From assembly GCF_016820555.1 (NCBI RefSeq), contig NZ_JADHDW010000002.1, forward strand, positions 319,736-383,735: DNA of 64,000 bases. The letters run 5' to 3'. A program made the translations under genes and the position numbers. How positions within the stretch are numbered: position 1 is the first letter of the stretch; each line of letters begins with the position of its first letter. This DNA comes from Bacillus sp. REN10 (GTDB taxonomy: Bacteria; Bacillota; Bacilli; Bacillales; Domibacillaceae). This document shows, in pieces, positions 1 to 7,512 of this stretch. The notes below the pieces were generated by a model. It saw nothing but the letters and a program-made list of their open reading frames with translations. It did not search any database and was not told where the DNA came from.

Positions 1-275
1 GTGTCATGACAGCAAAGATCCTTTCTTCGACTTCTATGGTGAAAGATTTATTTGAGCAACATGTTCATAGCTTAAAGCATGCTTTTAATCAACAAAATAT
101 CACGGTGGACAAAATTGAATTGGCCCATAGTCAAGCGGATCCGCAAAAGTTTGATCGTTCCTCTCAGCAAGAACAACAAACGAAGCGTGAGCAGCCACAG
201 CCGCAACAACAAACAGAAACCGAAGACCAACCGATAGAAGAATTTAAAGATGTACTAGAAAATATGGAAGTTTAG
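1..275 (+). CDS. fliK: FliK, flagellar hook-length control protein, C-terminal fragment
   Basis: The reading frame is open from the left edge (first full codon at base 3) to a TAG at 273-275, so only the end of the gene is present. The roughly 90 visible residues have the amphipathic pattern of the FliK C-terminal (Flg_hook) domain: a helix with regularly spaced Leu/Phe, then the NQQNITVDKIEL segment. A Gln/Glu-rich, disordered-looking tail follows. FliK measures hook length and switches export specificity by contacting FlhB, which is encoded further down. It ends 8 bases before flgD, as expected in a Bacillus fla/che operon. The ATG at base 6 is probably internal. The identification rests on position plus this weak pattern. 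Confidence 0.75.
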   Translation, partial: VMTAKILSSTSMVKDLFEQHVHSLKHAFNQQNITVDKIELAHSQADPQKFDRSSQQEQQTKREQPQPQQQTETEDQPIEEFKDVLENMEV

Positions 276-283
276 GTGATGGC

Positions 284-919
284 ATGTCTAAAATCGACCC
301 AAGTCTATATTTACCGAATAAGCCAAATGAAAGAAAGACAGGAAATAGCAGTCTTGGAAAAGATGAGTTTTTAAAAATCTTAATGGTACAGCTGCAAAAC
401 CAAGATCCATTAAGTCCAATGGAAGATAAAGACTTTATTGCACAAATGGCTACCTTCTCCTCACTTGAACAGCAAGTGAATATGACATCAGCCATAAAGG
501 AACTGGTGCAAATGCAACAGGCATCACAAATGATTAGCTACAATTCATTTGTTGGCAAAGAGGTCACTTGGCATAAAATTGAGCCTAATAAGGACAATCC
601 TGAGGAGAAGCCAGTTGTCACAGAAGGCACAGGTAAAATTGTCTCTGTTCAGTTCAAAGATGGTGGAGTCGAGTTTACGCTGGCAGATGGCACGAAGCTA
701 GAACCGGGCAATATCTCTGAGATTAAAGGCGGAACAAGCGCAAGTGGCAATTCGCTCGTTGAAGCAAGCCAACTCATCGGTCATAAGGTCACATGGGAGA
801 AAGACGGAGCGGAACAAACAGCGACCGTTCAATCCGTATCACTGAAAGATGGCACTACTTGGCTCCATTTAAGCAATGGCCAAAAAATTGCTTCATCGGC
901 GTTAACTAAAATTGAATAA
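284..919 (+). CDS. flgD: FlgD, flagellar hook-cap / hook assembly scaffold
   Basis: FlgD caps the growing hook and guides hook subunit assembly outside the cell. The N-terminal FlgD signature is clear at residues 22-65, with LGKDEFLKILMVQLQNQDP followed by MEDKDFIAQMATFSSLEQ. The ATG at 284 has AGGTGAT just upstream. At 211 residues it is longer than the roughly 140-residue B. subtilis FlgD as I recall it. The extra length is two related C-terminal modules, residues about 86-148 (FVGKEVTWHK, then FTLADGTKL) and 160-210 (LIGHKVTWEK, then LHLSNGQKI). They look like an internal duplication of a small beta-rich unit. It sits between fliK and the hook gene. Confidence 0.93.
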   Translation: MSKIDPSLYLPNKPNERKTGNSSLGKDEFLKILMVQLQNQDPLSPMEDKDFIAQMATFSSLEQQVNMTSAIKELVQMQQASQMISYNSFVGKEVTWHKIEPNKDNPEEKPVVTEGTGKIVSVQFKDGGVEFTLADGTKLEPGNISEIKGGTSASGNSLVEASQLIGHKVTWEKDGAEQTATVQSVSLKDGTTWLHLSNGQKIASSALTKIE

Positions 920-968
920 TAACAAATGTTAAAAAAACAGTTCGAAAATCGAAAGGGGAAATTCAATT

Positions 969-1784
969 ATGCTACGCTCCATGTACTCAGGAATCAGTGG
1001 AATGAAAGGTTTTCAAACGAAATTAGATGTCATCGGGAATAATATTGCCAATGTTAACACGTTTGGGTTTAAAAAAGGTCGTGTTGTTTTTAAAGATATG
1101 GTCAGTCAGCAAATATCAGGAGCTAGTGCGCCTTTAGGTACAACACGAGGAGGAACGAATCCACGTCAAGTTGGGCTTGGTTCACAATTAGCGGCGATTG
1201 ATACAATGCAAACGCAAGGAAGTACGCAAACAACGTATCGTACACTAGATTTAGCTATTTCTGGTGACGGATTTTTCCAAGTAAAAGATGGAACTAACAC
1301 ATTATACACAAGAGCAGGAAATTTCTATCTGGATAAATCAGGGAATTTAGTAACTAGTGATGGACTTTTTGTTCAAGGGACGACTGGAACAACAACAACT
1401 GTTGGGAATATTGTGATACCAAATCCTGATACAGTTAAAGATTTGAGCATCGGGGCTGATGGTAAAGTGACTTATACAGATGCTGCTGGAACTTTACAGA
1501 CAGCTGGAACGATTCAACTAGCTAAATTTCCAAATCCGGATGGTTTAATGAAGGTTGGGGGCAATTTGTTTGAAGAAACGCCAAACTCAGGTGCTGCAAC
1601 AGCTACAATACCTGGAACAGGCGGTGCTGGCACAATCGTTGCCGGTACACTAGAAATGTCCAACGTCGATCTTTCTGAAGAGTTCACAGAAATGATCGTG
1701 GCGCAGCGTGGATTCCAGGCAAATACTCGTATTATTACGACGTCTGATGAGATTTTGCAAGAATTGGTTAACTTAAAACGATAA
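969..1784 (+). CDS. flgE: FlgE/FlgG-family flagellar hook protein
   Basis: This is the main subunit of the flagellar hook, the flexible joint between basal body and filament. The N-terminus MLRSMYSGISGMKGFQ with IGNNIANVNTFGFKK is the flagellar rod/hook signature, and DLAISGDGFFQV is also typical. The C-terminus has the conserved coiled segment (MSNVDLSEEFTEMIVAQRGF, then NTRIITTSDEIL). Its 271 residues match the short Bacillus hook protein (annotated FlgG in older entries) rather than the longer enterobacterial FlgE. AAAGGGG at 952-958 precedes the ATG. It follows its cap protein FlgD and precedes swrD, the order seen in B. subtilis. Confidence 0.93.
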   Translation: MLRSMYSGISGMKGFQTKLDVIGNNIANVNTFGFKKGRVVFKDMVSQQISGASAPLGTTRGGTNPRQVGLGSQLAAIDTMQTQGSTQTTYRTLDLAISGDGFFQVKDGTNTLYTRAGNFYLDKSGNLVTSDGLFVQGTTGTTTTVGNIVIPNPDTVKDLSIGADGKVTYTDAAGTLQTAGTIQLAKFPNPDGLMKVGGNLFEETPNSGAATATIPGTGGAGTIVAGTLEMSNVDLSEEFTEMIVAQRGFQANTRIITTSDEILQELVNLKR

Positions 1785-1813
1785 TGGATCATTTTTACAC
1801 ATAGGGGAGGGGC

Positions 1814-1840
1814 CAGGGTTGGAGTGTCGCTTCAGCCCTG
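1814..1840 (+). promoter_or_regulatory. Hairpin between the Shine-Dalgarno site and start codon of swrD
   Basis: CAGGGTTGGAG (1814-1824) can pair over 11 bp with CTTCAGCCCTG (1830-1840), including two G-U pairs, around the 5-nt loop TGTCG. The only strong Shine-Dalgarno sequence (AGGGGAGGGG, 1803-1812) lies immediately upstream, and the TTG start lies 7 nt downstream. If the hairpin forms, the linear spacing shrinks from about 35 nt to about 8-9 nt, which is normal. No U-tract follows, so it does not look like a terminator. Confidence 0.6.
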
Positions 1841-1847
1841 AAACATA

Positions 1848-2069
1848 TTGATTAATGTGACGAGATTAAACGGCAAGTCGTTTTTGTTAAATGCCCTTTA
1901 TATTGAGACGGTGGAAAGCTTTCCTGATACGACGATTACGCTTTCTAACGGAAAGAAATTTCTCGTTCGTGAGTCGGAGGATGAAGTGAGAAAACGGATG
2001 GAGGAGTTTTATCGTCGCGTTCATCTTTTAGGAAAATTAGATATAGGAGAGGATCGGGATGGAGACTGA
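1848..2069 (+). CDS. swrD: SwrD (FlbD/YlzI family) swarming-motility protein
   Basis: The 73-residue protein begins MINVTRLNGKSFLLNALYIE, the FlbD-family signature. In B. subtilis the family member SwrD supports swarming by raising flagellar power, possibly through stator function. I start it at the TTG at 1848 because that gives the conserved family N-terminus; no ATG or GTG fits. The Shine-Dalgarno site is separated from this codon by a strong hairpin (1814-1840), so initiation may depend on RNA structure. It lies between the hook gene and fliL and overlaps fliL by 11 bases. It is soluble, and Arg/Lys/Glu-rich near its end. Confidence 0.85.
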   Translation: MINVTRLNGKSFLLNALYIETVESFPDTTITLSNGKKFLVRESEDEVRKRMEEFYRRVHLLGKLDIGEDRDGD

Positions 2070-2511
2070 AACACAAGAAGTAAAAAGCAAAAATAAGCTT
2101 TTAACGATAATGCTTGTTCTCTTAACGGTTATTTTATTAGTAGGTACAGTTGCCGTTATTATTATTTTAAAATCTTCAAATGAAGGCAGTGCAAAAGAAC
2201 CAACGATTGATGAAGTCATTGAATCATCGGTGGATATACCTGAATTGACAACGAATTTAGCCTCTGATGATTATATTCGCATTTCTTTTAAAATCCAAAC
2301 GGATAGTAAAGATGCGATGGAGGAAATGACAAAGCGCGATTTCCAAGCAAAAAATATTATTATTAAGCAACTGTCTGAGATGAAGGCAGAAGAATTGAAA
2401 GGAAGTAAAGGAAAAGAACAGTTAACGGAACAATTAAAAATGGAATTAAACGACATTATGCAGGATGGAAAAGTTCTTGAAGTGTATATCACCTCTTATA
2501 TCATCCAATAA
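2059..2511 (+). CDS. fliL: FliL, flagellar basal-body associated membrane protein
   Basis: FliL is a single-pass inner-membrane protein that surrounds or supports the stator units at the flagellar base. The sequence has a short charged N-terminus, one transmembrane helix at about residues 15-37 (LLTIMLVLLTVILLVGTVAV), and an extracytoplasmic domain. That domain ends with the family features of a conserved acidic/hydrophobic alternation and a C-terminal helix-strand. Its 150 residues are normal. The ATG at 2059 lies inside the end of swrD, with GGAGAGGATCGGG directly upstream. Partners are MotA/B, which are not in the window. Confidence 0.9.
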   Translation: METETQEVKSKNKLLTIMLVLLTVILLVGTVAVIIILKSSNEGSAKEPTIDEVIESSVDIPELTTNLASDDYIRISFKIQTDSKDAMEEMTKRDFQAKNIIIKQLSEMKAEELKGSKGKEQLTEQLKMELNDIMQDGKVLEVYITSYIIQ

Positions 2512-2537
2512 TGAATTCATTTGACGGAGGTGAGAAC

Positions 2538-3539
2538 ATGTCCGGAGAAATATTATCTCAAAATGAGATTGATGCTTTATTGTCAGCTTTATCTACTGGA
2601 GAAATGGATGCGGATGAGTTAAAGAAAGAAGAAGCTGAGAAAAAAGTCAAAGTATATGATTTTAAACGGGCGTTGCGCTTTTCGAAAGATCAAATTAGAA
2701 GTTTAACGAGAATGCATGATAACTTTGCCCGGATTTTGACGACTTTCTTTTCAGCTCAGTTGCGAACATATGTCCAAATTTCTGTTGTGTCAGCTGATCA
2801 AATCCCTTATGAAGAATTTATTCGTTCAATTCCTAATCAAACGATTCTAAATGTTTTTGAGGTTCCTCCGCTTGAGGGAAGAATTTTAATGGAAGTGAAC
2901 CCAAATGTGGCATATGCCATGTTAGATCGCTTATTAGGAGGAAGAGGGGCGAGCGTCAATAAAGTCGACAATTTAACGGAAATAGAAACGAAAATTATGT
3001 CGAATATGTTCGAGAGAGCTTTCGAAAATTACCGAGAAGCTTGGGTGAATCTTGTCGATATTGATCCTTTAATGACTGAATTTGAAGTAAACTCGCAATT
3101 TTTGCAGATGGTATCGCCTAATGAAACAGTAGTTGTGATATCATTAAATACGACAATTGGTGAAACGACAGGAATGATTAATATTTGCATTCCCCATGTT
3201 GTGTTAGAGCCGATCATTCCTAAATTATCTGTTCATTATTGGATGCAAAATCCAGATAAAAAAGAAAGAGCGCCAGGCGAACTGGAAAAGCTGGAGAAGC
3301 GCATTAAAAAAGCCAATGTTTCTGTCGTTGCAGAGCTTGGACATTCAACCATTTCGGTAGAGGACTTCTTGACTTTGGCGATAGGAGATGTTATTGAATT
3401 GAAACAGCGTATTGATGAACCTCTGTCTGTCAAAGTTGGTGAAAAACCAAAGTTTACGGCACAGCCGGGTAAAGTGAACAAACAATTGGCTGTACAAATT
3501 CTTGATCATATAAAGGGGGGAGAAGACGATGATGAGTGA
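2538..3539 (+). CDS. fliM: FliM, flagellar motor switch protein
   Basis: FliM forms the middle of the cytoplasmic C-ring and binds phospho-CheY. The N-terminal CheY-binding peptide is visible as LSQNEIDALLSAL. The CheC-like middle domain contains LEGRILMEVNPNVAYAMLDRLLGG, and the C-terminal SpoA domain covers about the last 80 residues. The open frame extends upstream to 2511, but the ATG at 2538 follows GGAGGTGAGAAC and matches the family start, giving 333 residues. It overlaps fliY by 11 bases, implying coupled translation of the two switch proteins. Confidence 0.96.
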   Translation: MSGEILSQNEIDALLSALSTGEMDADELKKEEAEKKVKVYDFKRALRFSKDQIRSLTRMHDNFARILTTFFSAQLRTYVQISVVSADQIPYEEFIRSIPNQTILNVFEVPPLEGRILMEVNPNVAYAMLDRLLGGRGASVNKVDNLTEIETKIMSNMFERAFENYREAWVNLVDIDPLMTEFEVNSQFLQMVSPNETVVVISLNTTIGETTGMINICIPHVVLEPIIPKLSVHYWMQNPDKKERAPGELEKLEKRIKKANVSVVAELGHSTISVEDFLTLAIGDVIELKQRIDEPLSVKVGEKPKFTAQPGKVNKQLAVQILDHIKGGEDDDE

Positions 3540-4716
3540 TGATATGCTATCTCAAGAAGAAATTGATGCTTTGTTGAAAGGAACTGGAGGAGACCATACA
3601 GAAAACGAAGCTTCAAGTGCATCGTTAACTAACGTGGAAGATTACTTGGATTCGTTTGAACAAGATACGCTAGGTGAGATAGGGAATATATCATTTGGCA
3701 GTTCAGCTACGGCTCTCTCTAGTTTATTGAATCAAAAGGTGGATATTACGACACCGACTGTTTCAATTATCGAAAGAAAAAAATTAAAAGATGAATTTCC
3801 GCATCCATATGTAGCCATTGAGGTGGAGTATACAGAAGGATTTTCAGGTGCTAACTTGTTGGTCATCAAACAAACCGATGCAGCAATTATTGCTGATTTA
3901 ATGCTGGGAGGGGATGGTCTTTCTCCCAACTCAGATTTAGGAGAGATTCAATTAAGTGCTGTACAAGAAGCCATGAATCAAATGATGGGTTCAGCAGCAA
4001 CTTCGATGTCTACGATCTTTAGCAAAAAAGTAGATATTTCACCTCCAGCGATTGCTTTGATGGATTTACAACAAGGAGAAGGCGAGAATACGATACCTGA
4101 GCTCGACTTGCTTGTGAAAATCTCTTTCCGTCTCACGATTGGAGAGTTAATTGACTCTAATATTATGCAGCTTGTGCCGCTGAATTTTGCTAAAAGCTTA
4201 GTTAATGAATTGATCAATCCTTCTGCAGAAGCCGCATCTGCCGCACCAGCAACAGAGGTGCCTCCAGTAACGCCGGCAAACAGCGAAGAAACGAAACAAC
4301 CGGAAGCGACACCAACTATGCAGGAAAGTATACCTGTTCAACAAACGCAAGAGCCGGTCTCGATTCATATACAAGAGAAGCCGAAGCAGCCAAATGTAAA
4401 TGTTCAACCCGCTTCGTTTGCTACTTTTGAACAGCCGGCATTACAGCAGCATGAAGCTCGTAATTTAAATATGTTACTTGATATTCCGTTGCAAGTGACG
4501 GTTGAGCTAGGCAGAACCACTCGATCCGTAAAGGATGTTCTCGATTTAACAGCCGGGTCGATTATTGAGTTGGACAAATTAGCGGGTGAACCAGTCGACA
4601 TTTTAGTGAATAATCGATTGATTGCTAAAGGAGAAGTCGTTGTTATAGAAGAAAATTTCGGCGTTCGAATCACAGATATTTTGAGTCAGAGCGACCGTTT
4701 GAATAACTTGAAATAA
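3529..4716 (+). CDS. fliY: FliY, flagellar motor switch protein and CheY-P phosphatase
   Basis: FliY replaces FliN in Bacillus, combining a CheC-type phosphatase with a C-terminal FliN domain in the C-ring. An N-terminal CheY-binding motif (MLSQEEIDALL) resembles that of FliM. Both phosphatase centres look intact: E50/N53 (GEIGNISFG) and E147/N150 (QEAMNQMMG). A Pro/Gln/Glu-rich linker at about residues 228-300 precedes the SpoA/FliN domain near 310-390. The start is ATG 3529 or the adjacent ATG 3532, with AAAGGGGGG upstream. At 395 residues it is slightly longer than its B. subtilis counterpart, mostly through the linker. Confidence 0.95.
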   Translation: MMSDDMLSQEEIDALLKGTGGDHTENEASSASLTNVEDYLDSFEQDTLGEIGNISFGSSATALSSLLNQKVDITTPTVSIIERKKLKDEFPHPYVAIEVEYTEGFSGANLLVIKQTDAAIIADLMLGGDGLSPNSDLGEIQLSAVQEAMNQMMGSAATSMSTIFSKKVDISPPAIALMDLQQGEGENTIPELDLLVKISFRLTIGELIDSNIMQLVPLNFAKSLVNELINPSAEAASAAPATEVPPVTPANSEETKQPEATPTMQESIPVQQTQEPVSIHIQEKPKQPNVNVQPASFATFEQPALQQHEARNLNMLLDIPLQVTVELGRTTRSVKDVLDLTAGSIIELDKLAGEPVDILVNNRLIAKGEVVVIEENFGVRITDILSQSDRLNNLK

Positions 4717-4729
4717 GGGAGACATGATA

Positions 4730-5092
4730 ATGGGAAAGCGTATTTTAGTAGTAGATGATGCAGCATTTATGAGAATGATGATTAAGGATATTTTGACAAA
4801 AAACGGATTTGAGGTAGTAGGAGAGGCAGCAGATGGTGCTCAAGCAGTTGAAAAGTTCAAAGAGCTTCAACCAGATTTAGTGACAATGGATATTACAATG
4901 CCTGAAAAAGATGGGATTACTGCATTAAAAGAAATTAAGGCGATCGATCCAAATGCAAAAATTATTATGTGCTCAGCGATGGGGCAACAAGCGATGGTTA
5001 TTGATGCGATTCAAGCGGGAGCAAAAGACTTTATTGTCAAACCGTTCCAAGCTGATCGAGTGATTGAGGCCATTTCAAAAACTTTAGCTTGA
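4730..5092 (+). CDS. cheY: CheY, chemotaxis response regulator
   Basis: CheY is a single receiver domain phosphorylated by CheA; in Bacillus CheY-P promotes counter-clockwise rotation and smooth swimming. Visible residues are the acidic pocket D9-D10 (VVDDAAFMR), phospho-acceptor D54 (TMDITMPEKDG), the conserved Ser/Thr region (MCSAMGQQ) and the invariant Lys in DFIVKPFQ. I start at ATG 4730 rather than 4724 because AAGGGAG lies 8 bases before it but only 2 before the first ATG. The result is 120 residues, the normal length. It directly follows fliY, whose product dephosphorylates it. Confidence 0.97.
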   Translation: MGKRILVVDDAAFMRMMIKDILTKNGFEVVGEAADGAQAVEKFKELQPDLVTMDITMPEKDGITALKEIKAIDPNAKIIMCSAMGQQAMVIDAIQAGAKDFIVKPFQADRVIEAISKTLA

Positions 5093-5114
5093 GCTTAAGA
5101 AGGTGCATCCTTTG

Positions 5115-5789
5115 ATGAAACAAGTAATGAAATTTATAGTTCTTATACTATTCAGTGTGGCTCTGTTCACAGGCAATGATTCCGTTGCCTGGGCAGAGCC
5201 ATTTAACAATAACGTTAAAGATTGTATAGAACATCCAGAAAAATGTAAGCAAGACATTGATAAAAAAGAGCAAAAACAATCATATAAAGAAGATGAAAAT
5301 AGTCAAGCTGTAGGATTATCGATTTGGGATTTTGTCAAAATGATCGGTGCGTTAGCTTTTGTTGTAGGGCTCATTTATGTACTGTTGCGATTTGTCAATC
5401 AAAAAAGCCGGTCTTATCAAAAGACAAAGCTGATACAACATATTGGTGGGACACCTCTTGGGGGCAATCGTTCCGTTCAAATTGTGAAGGTTGGGGATCG
5501 TCTGCTCGTACTCGGAGTAGGTGAGGATATCCAATTGCTGAAAGAAATTAGTGATCAAGAAGAATATGATCGTTTTCTTCAACAGTACAATGATCAAATG
5601 GATCAAATGTTACAGCCAAAAGACATGGTGTCCAATGTTATAAATAAATGGACATCTGATCGAAAAAACACGAATGAAGATCAAGAGAAATTTAAAAAGG
5701 TATTTGAAGACAAGCTTAGTCATATGAAGCTTTCAAGAGAGAAAGCGATCAGGAAAATGAACAGCAAGGAGAAGGAACAAAATGAATGA
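5115..5789 (+). CDS. fliZ: FliZ/FliO, flagellar biosynthesis membrane protein
   Basis: This is the Bacillus FliZ, a FliO-type protein that helps assemble the FliP core of the export gate. It has an N-terminal hydrophobic segment ending near AWA that resembles a signal peptide, then a hydrophilic part with a Cys pair (CIEHPEKC). A transmembrane helix (MIGALAFVVGLIYVLL) precedes the FliO domain (KLIQHIGGTPLGGNRSVQIV with VGDRLLVLGVGE). A charged cytoplasmic tail rich in Lys/Glu follows. The frame is open from GTG 5103, but ATG 5115 is better placed after AGAAGG. It overlaps fliP by 8 bases. Confidence 0.9.
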   Translation: MKQVMKFIVLILFSVALFTGNDSVAWAEPFNNNVKDCIEHPEKCKQDIDKKEQKQSYKEDENSQAVGLSIWDFVKMIGALAFVVGLIYVLLRFVNQKSRSYQKTKLIQHIGGTPLGGNRSVQIVKVGDRLLVLGVGEDIQLLKEISDQEEYDRFLQQYNDQMDQMLQPKDMVSNVINKWTSDRKNTNEDQEKFKKVFEDKLSHMKLSREKAIRKMNSKEKEQNE

Positions 5790-6447
5790 GTTTATCCAGT
5801 TTTTTAACGATAGTTCACCTGATCAAGTAACAACTTCTGTGAAGTTATTGTTATTGTTAACTGTCTTGTCTTTAGCACCTAGCATTTTAATATTGATGAC
5901 TTGCTTTACACGAATTGTCATCGTTTTGTCCTTTGTCAGATCGGCGCTTGCTACTCAGCAAATGCCGCCTACTCAAGTGTTAATTGGACTTTCTCTTTTC
6001 TTAACATTTTTCATTATGGCTCCAGTGTTTCAAGAAATTAACGATGAGGCACTCACTCCGTTATTTAATGATGAGATTAAACTGGAGCAAGCATACGACA
6101 AGGCTAGCTTACCTTTAAAGGAATTTATGAGCGAACATACGAGACAGAAAGATTTACAGTTATTTTTAGATTATGCTCAGGCAGAACAACCGAAAACGAT
6201 TGAAGATATTCCACTAACTTCCTTAGTACCGGCATTTGCCCTTAGTGAGATTAAAACAGCTTTTCAAATTGGGTTTATGATCTTTATCCCATTTCTTGTG
6301 ATTGATATGATCGTTGCTAGTGTTTTAATGTCAATGGGGATGATGATGTTGCCGCCGGTAATGATTTCCTTGCCATTTAAGATTTTGTTATTTGTGTTAG
6401 TAGATGGGTGGTATTTAGTTATTCAATCTTTGCTGCAAAGCTTTTAA
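5782..6447 (+). CDS. fliP: FliP, flagellar export gate core subunit
   Basis: FliP forms the central pore of the flagellar type III export gate with FliQ and FliR. The sequence carries the family signatures LLLTVLSLAPSILILMTCFTR and FLVIDMIVASVLMSMGMMMLPP. It has four strong transmembrane stretches and a hydrophilic extracytoplasmic region at about residues 85-155. There is no long cleavable signal peptide, as in other Bacillus FliP. AAGGAGAAGG precedes ATG 5782, which overlaps the end of fliZ. The length of 221 residues is typical. Confidence 0.97.
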   Translation: MNEFIQFFNDSSPDQVTTSVKLLLLLTVLSLAPSILILMTCFTRIVIVLSFVRSALATQQMPPTQVLIGLSLFLTFFIMAPVFQEINDEALTPLFNDEIKLEQAYDKASLPLKEFMSEHTRQKDLQLFLDYAQAEQPKTIEDIPLTSLVPAFALSEIKTAFQIGFMIFIPFLVIDMIVASVLMSMGMMMLPPVMISLPFKILLFVLVDGWYLVIQSLLQSF

Positions 6448-6460
6448 GTAGGTGCAAACA

Positions 6461-6730
6461 ATGAATTCAGAAATGGTCCTTTCCTTAGCAGAAAAAGGGG
6501 TTTATACAACGATAATTGTATGCGCTCCCTTGCTAATTTTGGCGCTTGTGGTGGGACTCGTTGTCAGTATTTTTCAGGCAACCACCCAAATACAAGAGCA
6601 AACATTAGCGTTTATTCCTAAGATTGTTGCTGTGCTAGTAGGACTGATTTTTTTTGGTCCTTGGATGCTTAGCCGTATTTTGTCTTACACATTAGACATA
6701 TTTACAAATTTAACGAAGTTTGTAGGGTAG
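6461..6730 (+). CDS. fliQ: FliQ, flagellar export gate subunit
   Basis: FliQ is a small two-helix membrane subunit that wraps the FliP/FliR core of the export gate. Its 89 residues contain two hydrophobic hairpin helices and the family motif VSIFQATTQIQEQTLAFIPKI. The frame is open from GTG 6452, but GTAGGTG serves as the ribosome site for the ATG at 6461, which gives the usual family N-terminus. It sits between fliP and fliR with only a few bases on each side. Confidence 0.97.
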   Translation: MNSEMVLSLAEKGVYTTIIVCAPLLILALVVGLVVSIFQATTQIQEQTLAFIPKIVAVLVGLIFFGPWMLSRILSYTLDIFTNLTKFVG

Positions 6731-6734
6731 AAGT

Positions 6735-7511
6735 ATGGATGAATTACTGCCGAAGCTATCTGTGTTTTTATTAATAGTTGTACGAGTATCCGCCTTCTTT
6801 GTCACGATGCCATTGTTTTCTTATCGAACAATACCGGCGATGCATCGAATAGGATTTGCGGTTGTGCTGTCATGGATGATGTATTATGCGCTTGAGGTTC
6901 CTGCACTAGACATCAATGGTGAGTATTTTCTTTTAATTATGAAAGAAGCATTAGTCGGCTTGATCATAGGATTTATTGCTTACATGATCTTAGCAGCCGT
7001 TCAAATTGCTGGAGGATTTATTGATTTTCAAATGGGGTTTGCGATCGCCAATGTCATTGATCCACAAACCGGTGTGCAAAGTCCACTTATCGGCCAATAT
7101 TTGTATATGTTTTCTTTACTATTATTGTTAGCAGTCAATGGACATCATTTAATTTTGGATGGAATTTTTTATAGCTATCAGTTTATTCCGATTGATCAAT
7201 TAGGCTTTCCTTTTGGGGAGGGACAATTAGCTCAATACGTGACTCGTGCGTTTAATTCTATGTTTGTCATTGCTTTTCAAATGGCGATGCCCGTAGTAGC
7301 TTCCTTATTCTTAGTGGATGTCGCACTTGGAATTGTGGCTAGAACGGTCCCGCAACTAAACATTTTTGTTGTTGGCTTTCCCATCAAAATTGCTGTTGCG
7401 TTTATTGTTTTAATCGTCGTGATGAGCGTTATGTTTACAGTGGTTCAGCAATTGTTTGAAATTATGCTGCATACAATGCGCGATGTAATGACATTGTTAG
7501 GGGGGAGTTAG
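6735..7511 (+). CDS. fliR: FliR, flagellar export gate subunit
   Basis: FliR is the single-copy export gate subunit. It shows repeated hydrophobic helices over its 258 residues. The conserved core GGFIDFQMGFAIANVIDPQ and the downstream VNGHHLILDG are both visible. The ATG at 6735 lies 4 bases after the fliQ stop with only a weak purine-rich site (GGGTAGAAG), so translation is probably coupled to fliQ. It is followed 1 base later by flhB, its partner in controlling substrate switching. Confidence 0.96.
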   Translation: MDELLPKLSVFLLIVVRVSAFFVTMPLFSYRTIPAMHRIGFAVVLSWMMYYALEVPALDINGEYFLLIMKEALVGLIIGFIAYMILAAVQIAGGFIDFQMGFAIANVIDPQTGVQSPLIGQYLYMFSLLLLLAVNGHHLILDGIFYSYQFIPIDQLGFPFGEGQLAQYVTRAFNSMFVIAFQMAMPVVASLFLVDVALGIVARTVPQLNIFVVGFPIKIAVAFIVLIVVMSVMFTVVQQLFEIMLHTMRDVMTLLGGS

Positions 7512-7512
7512 C

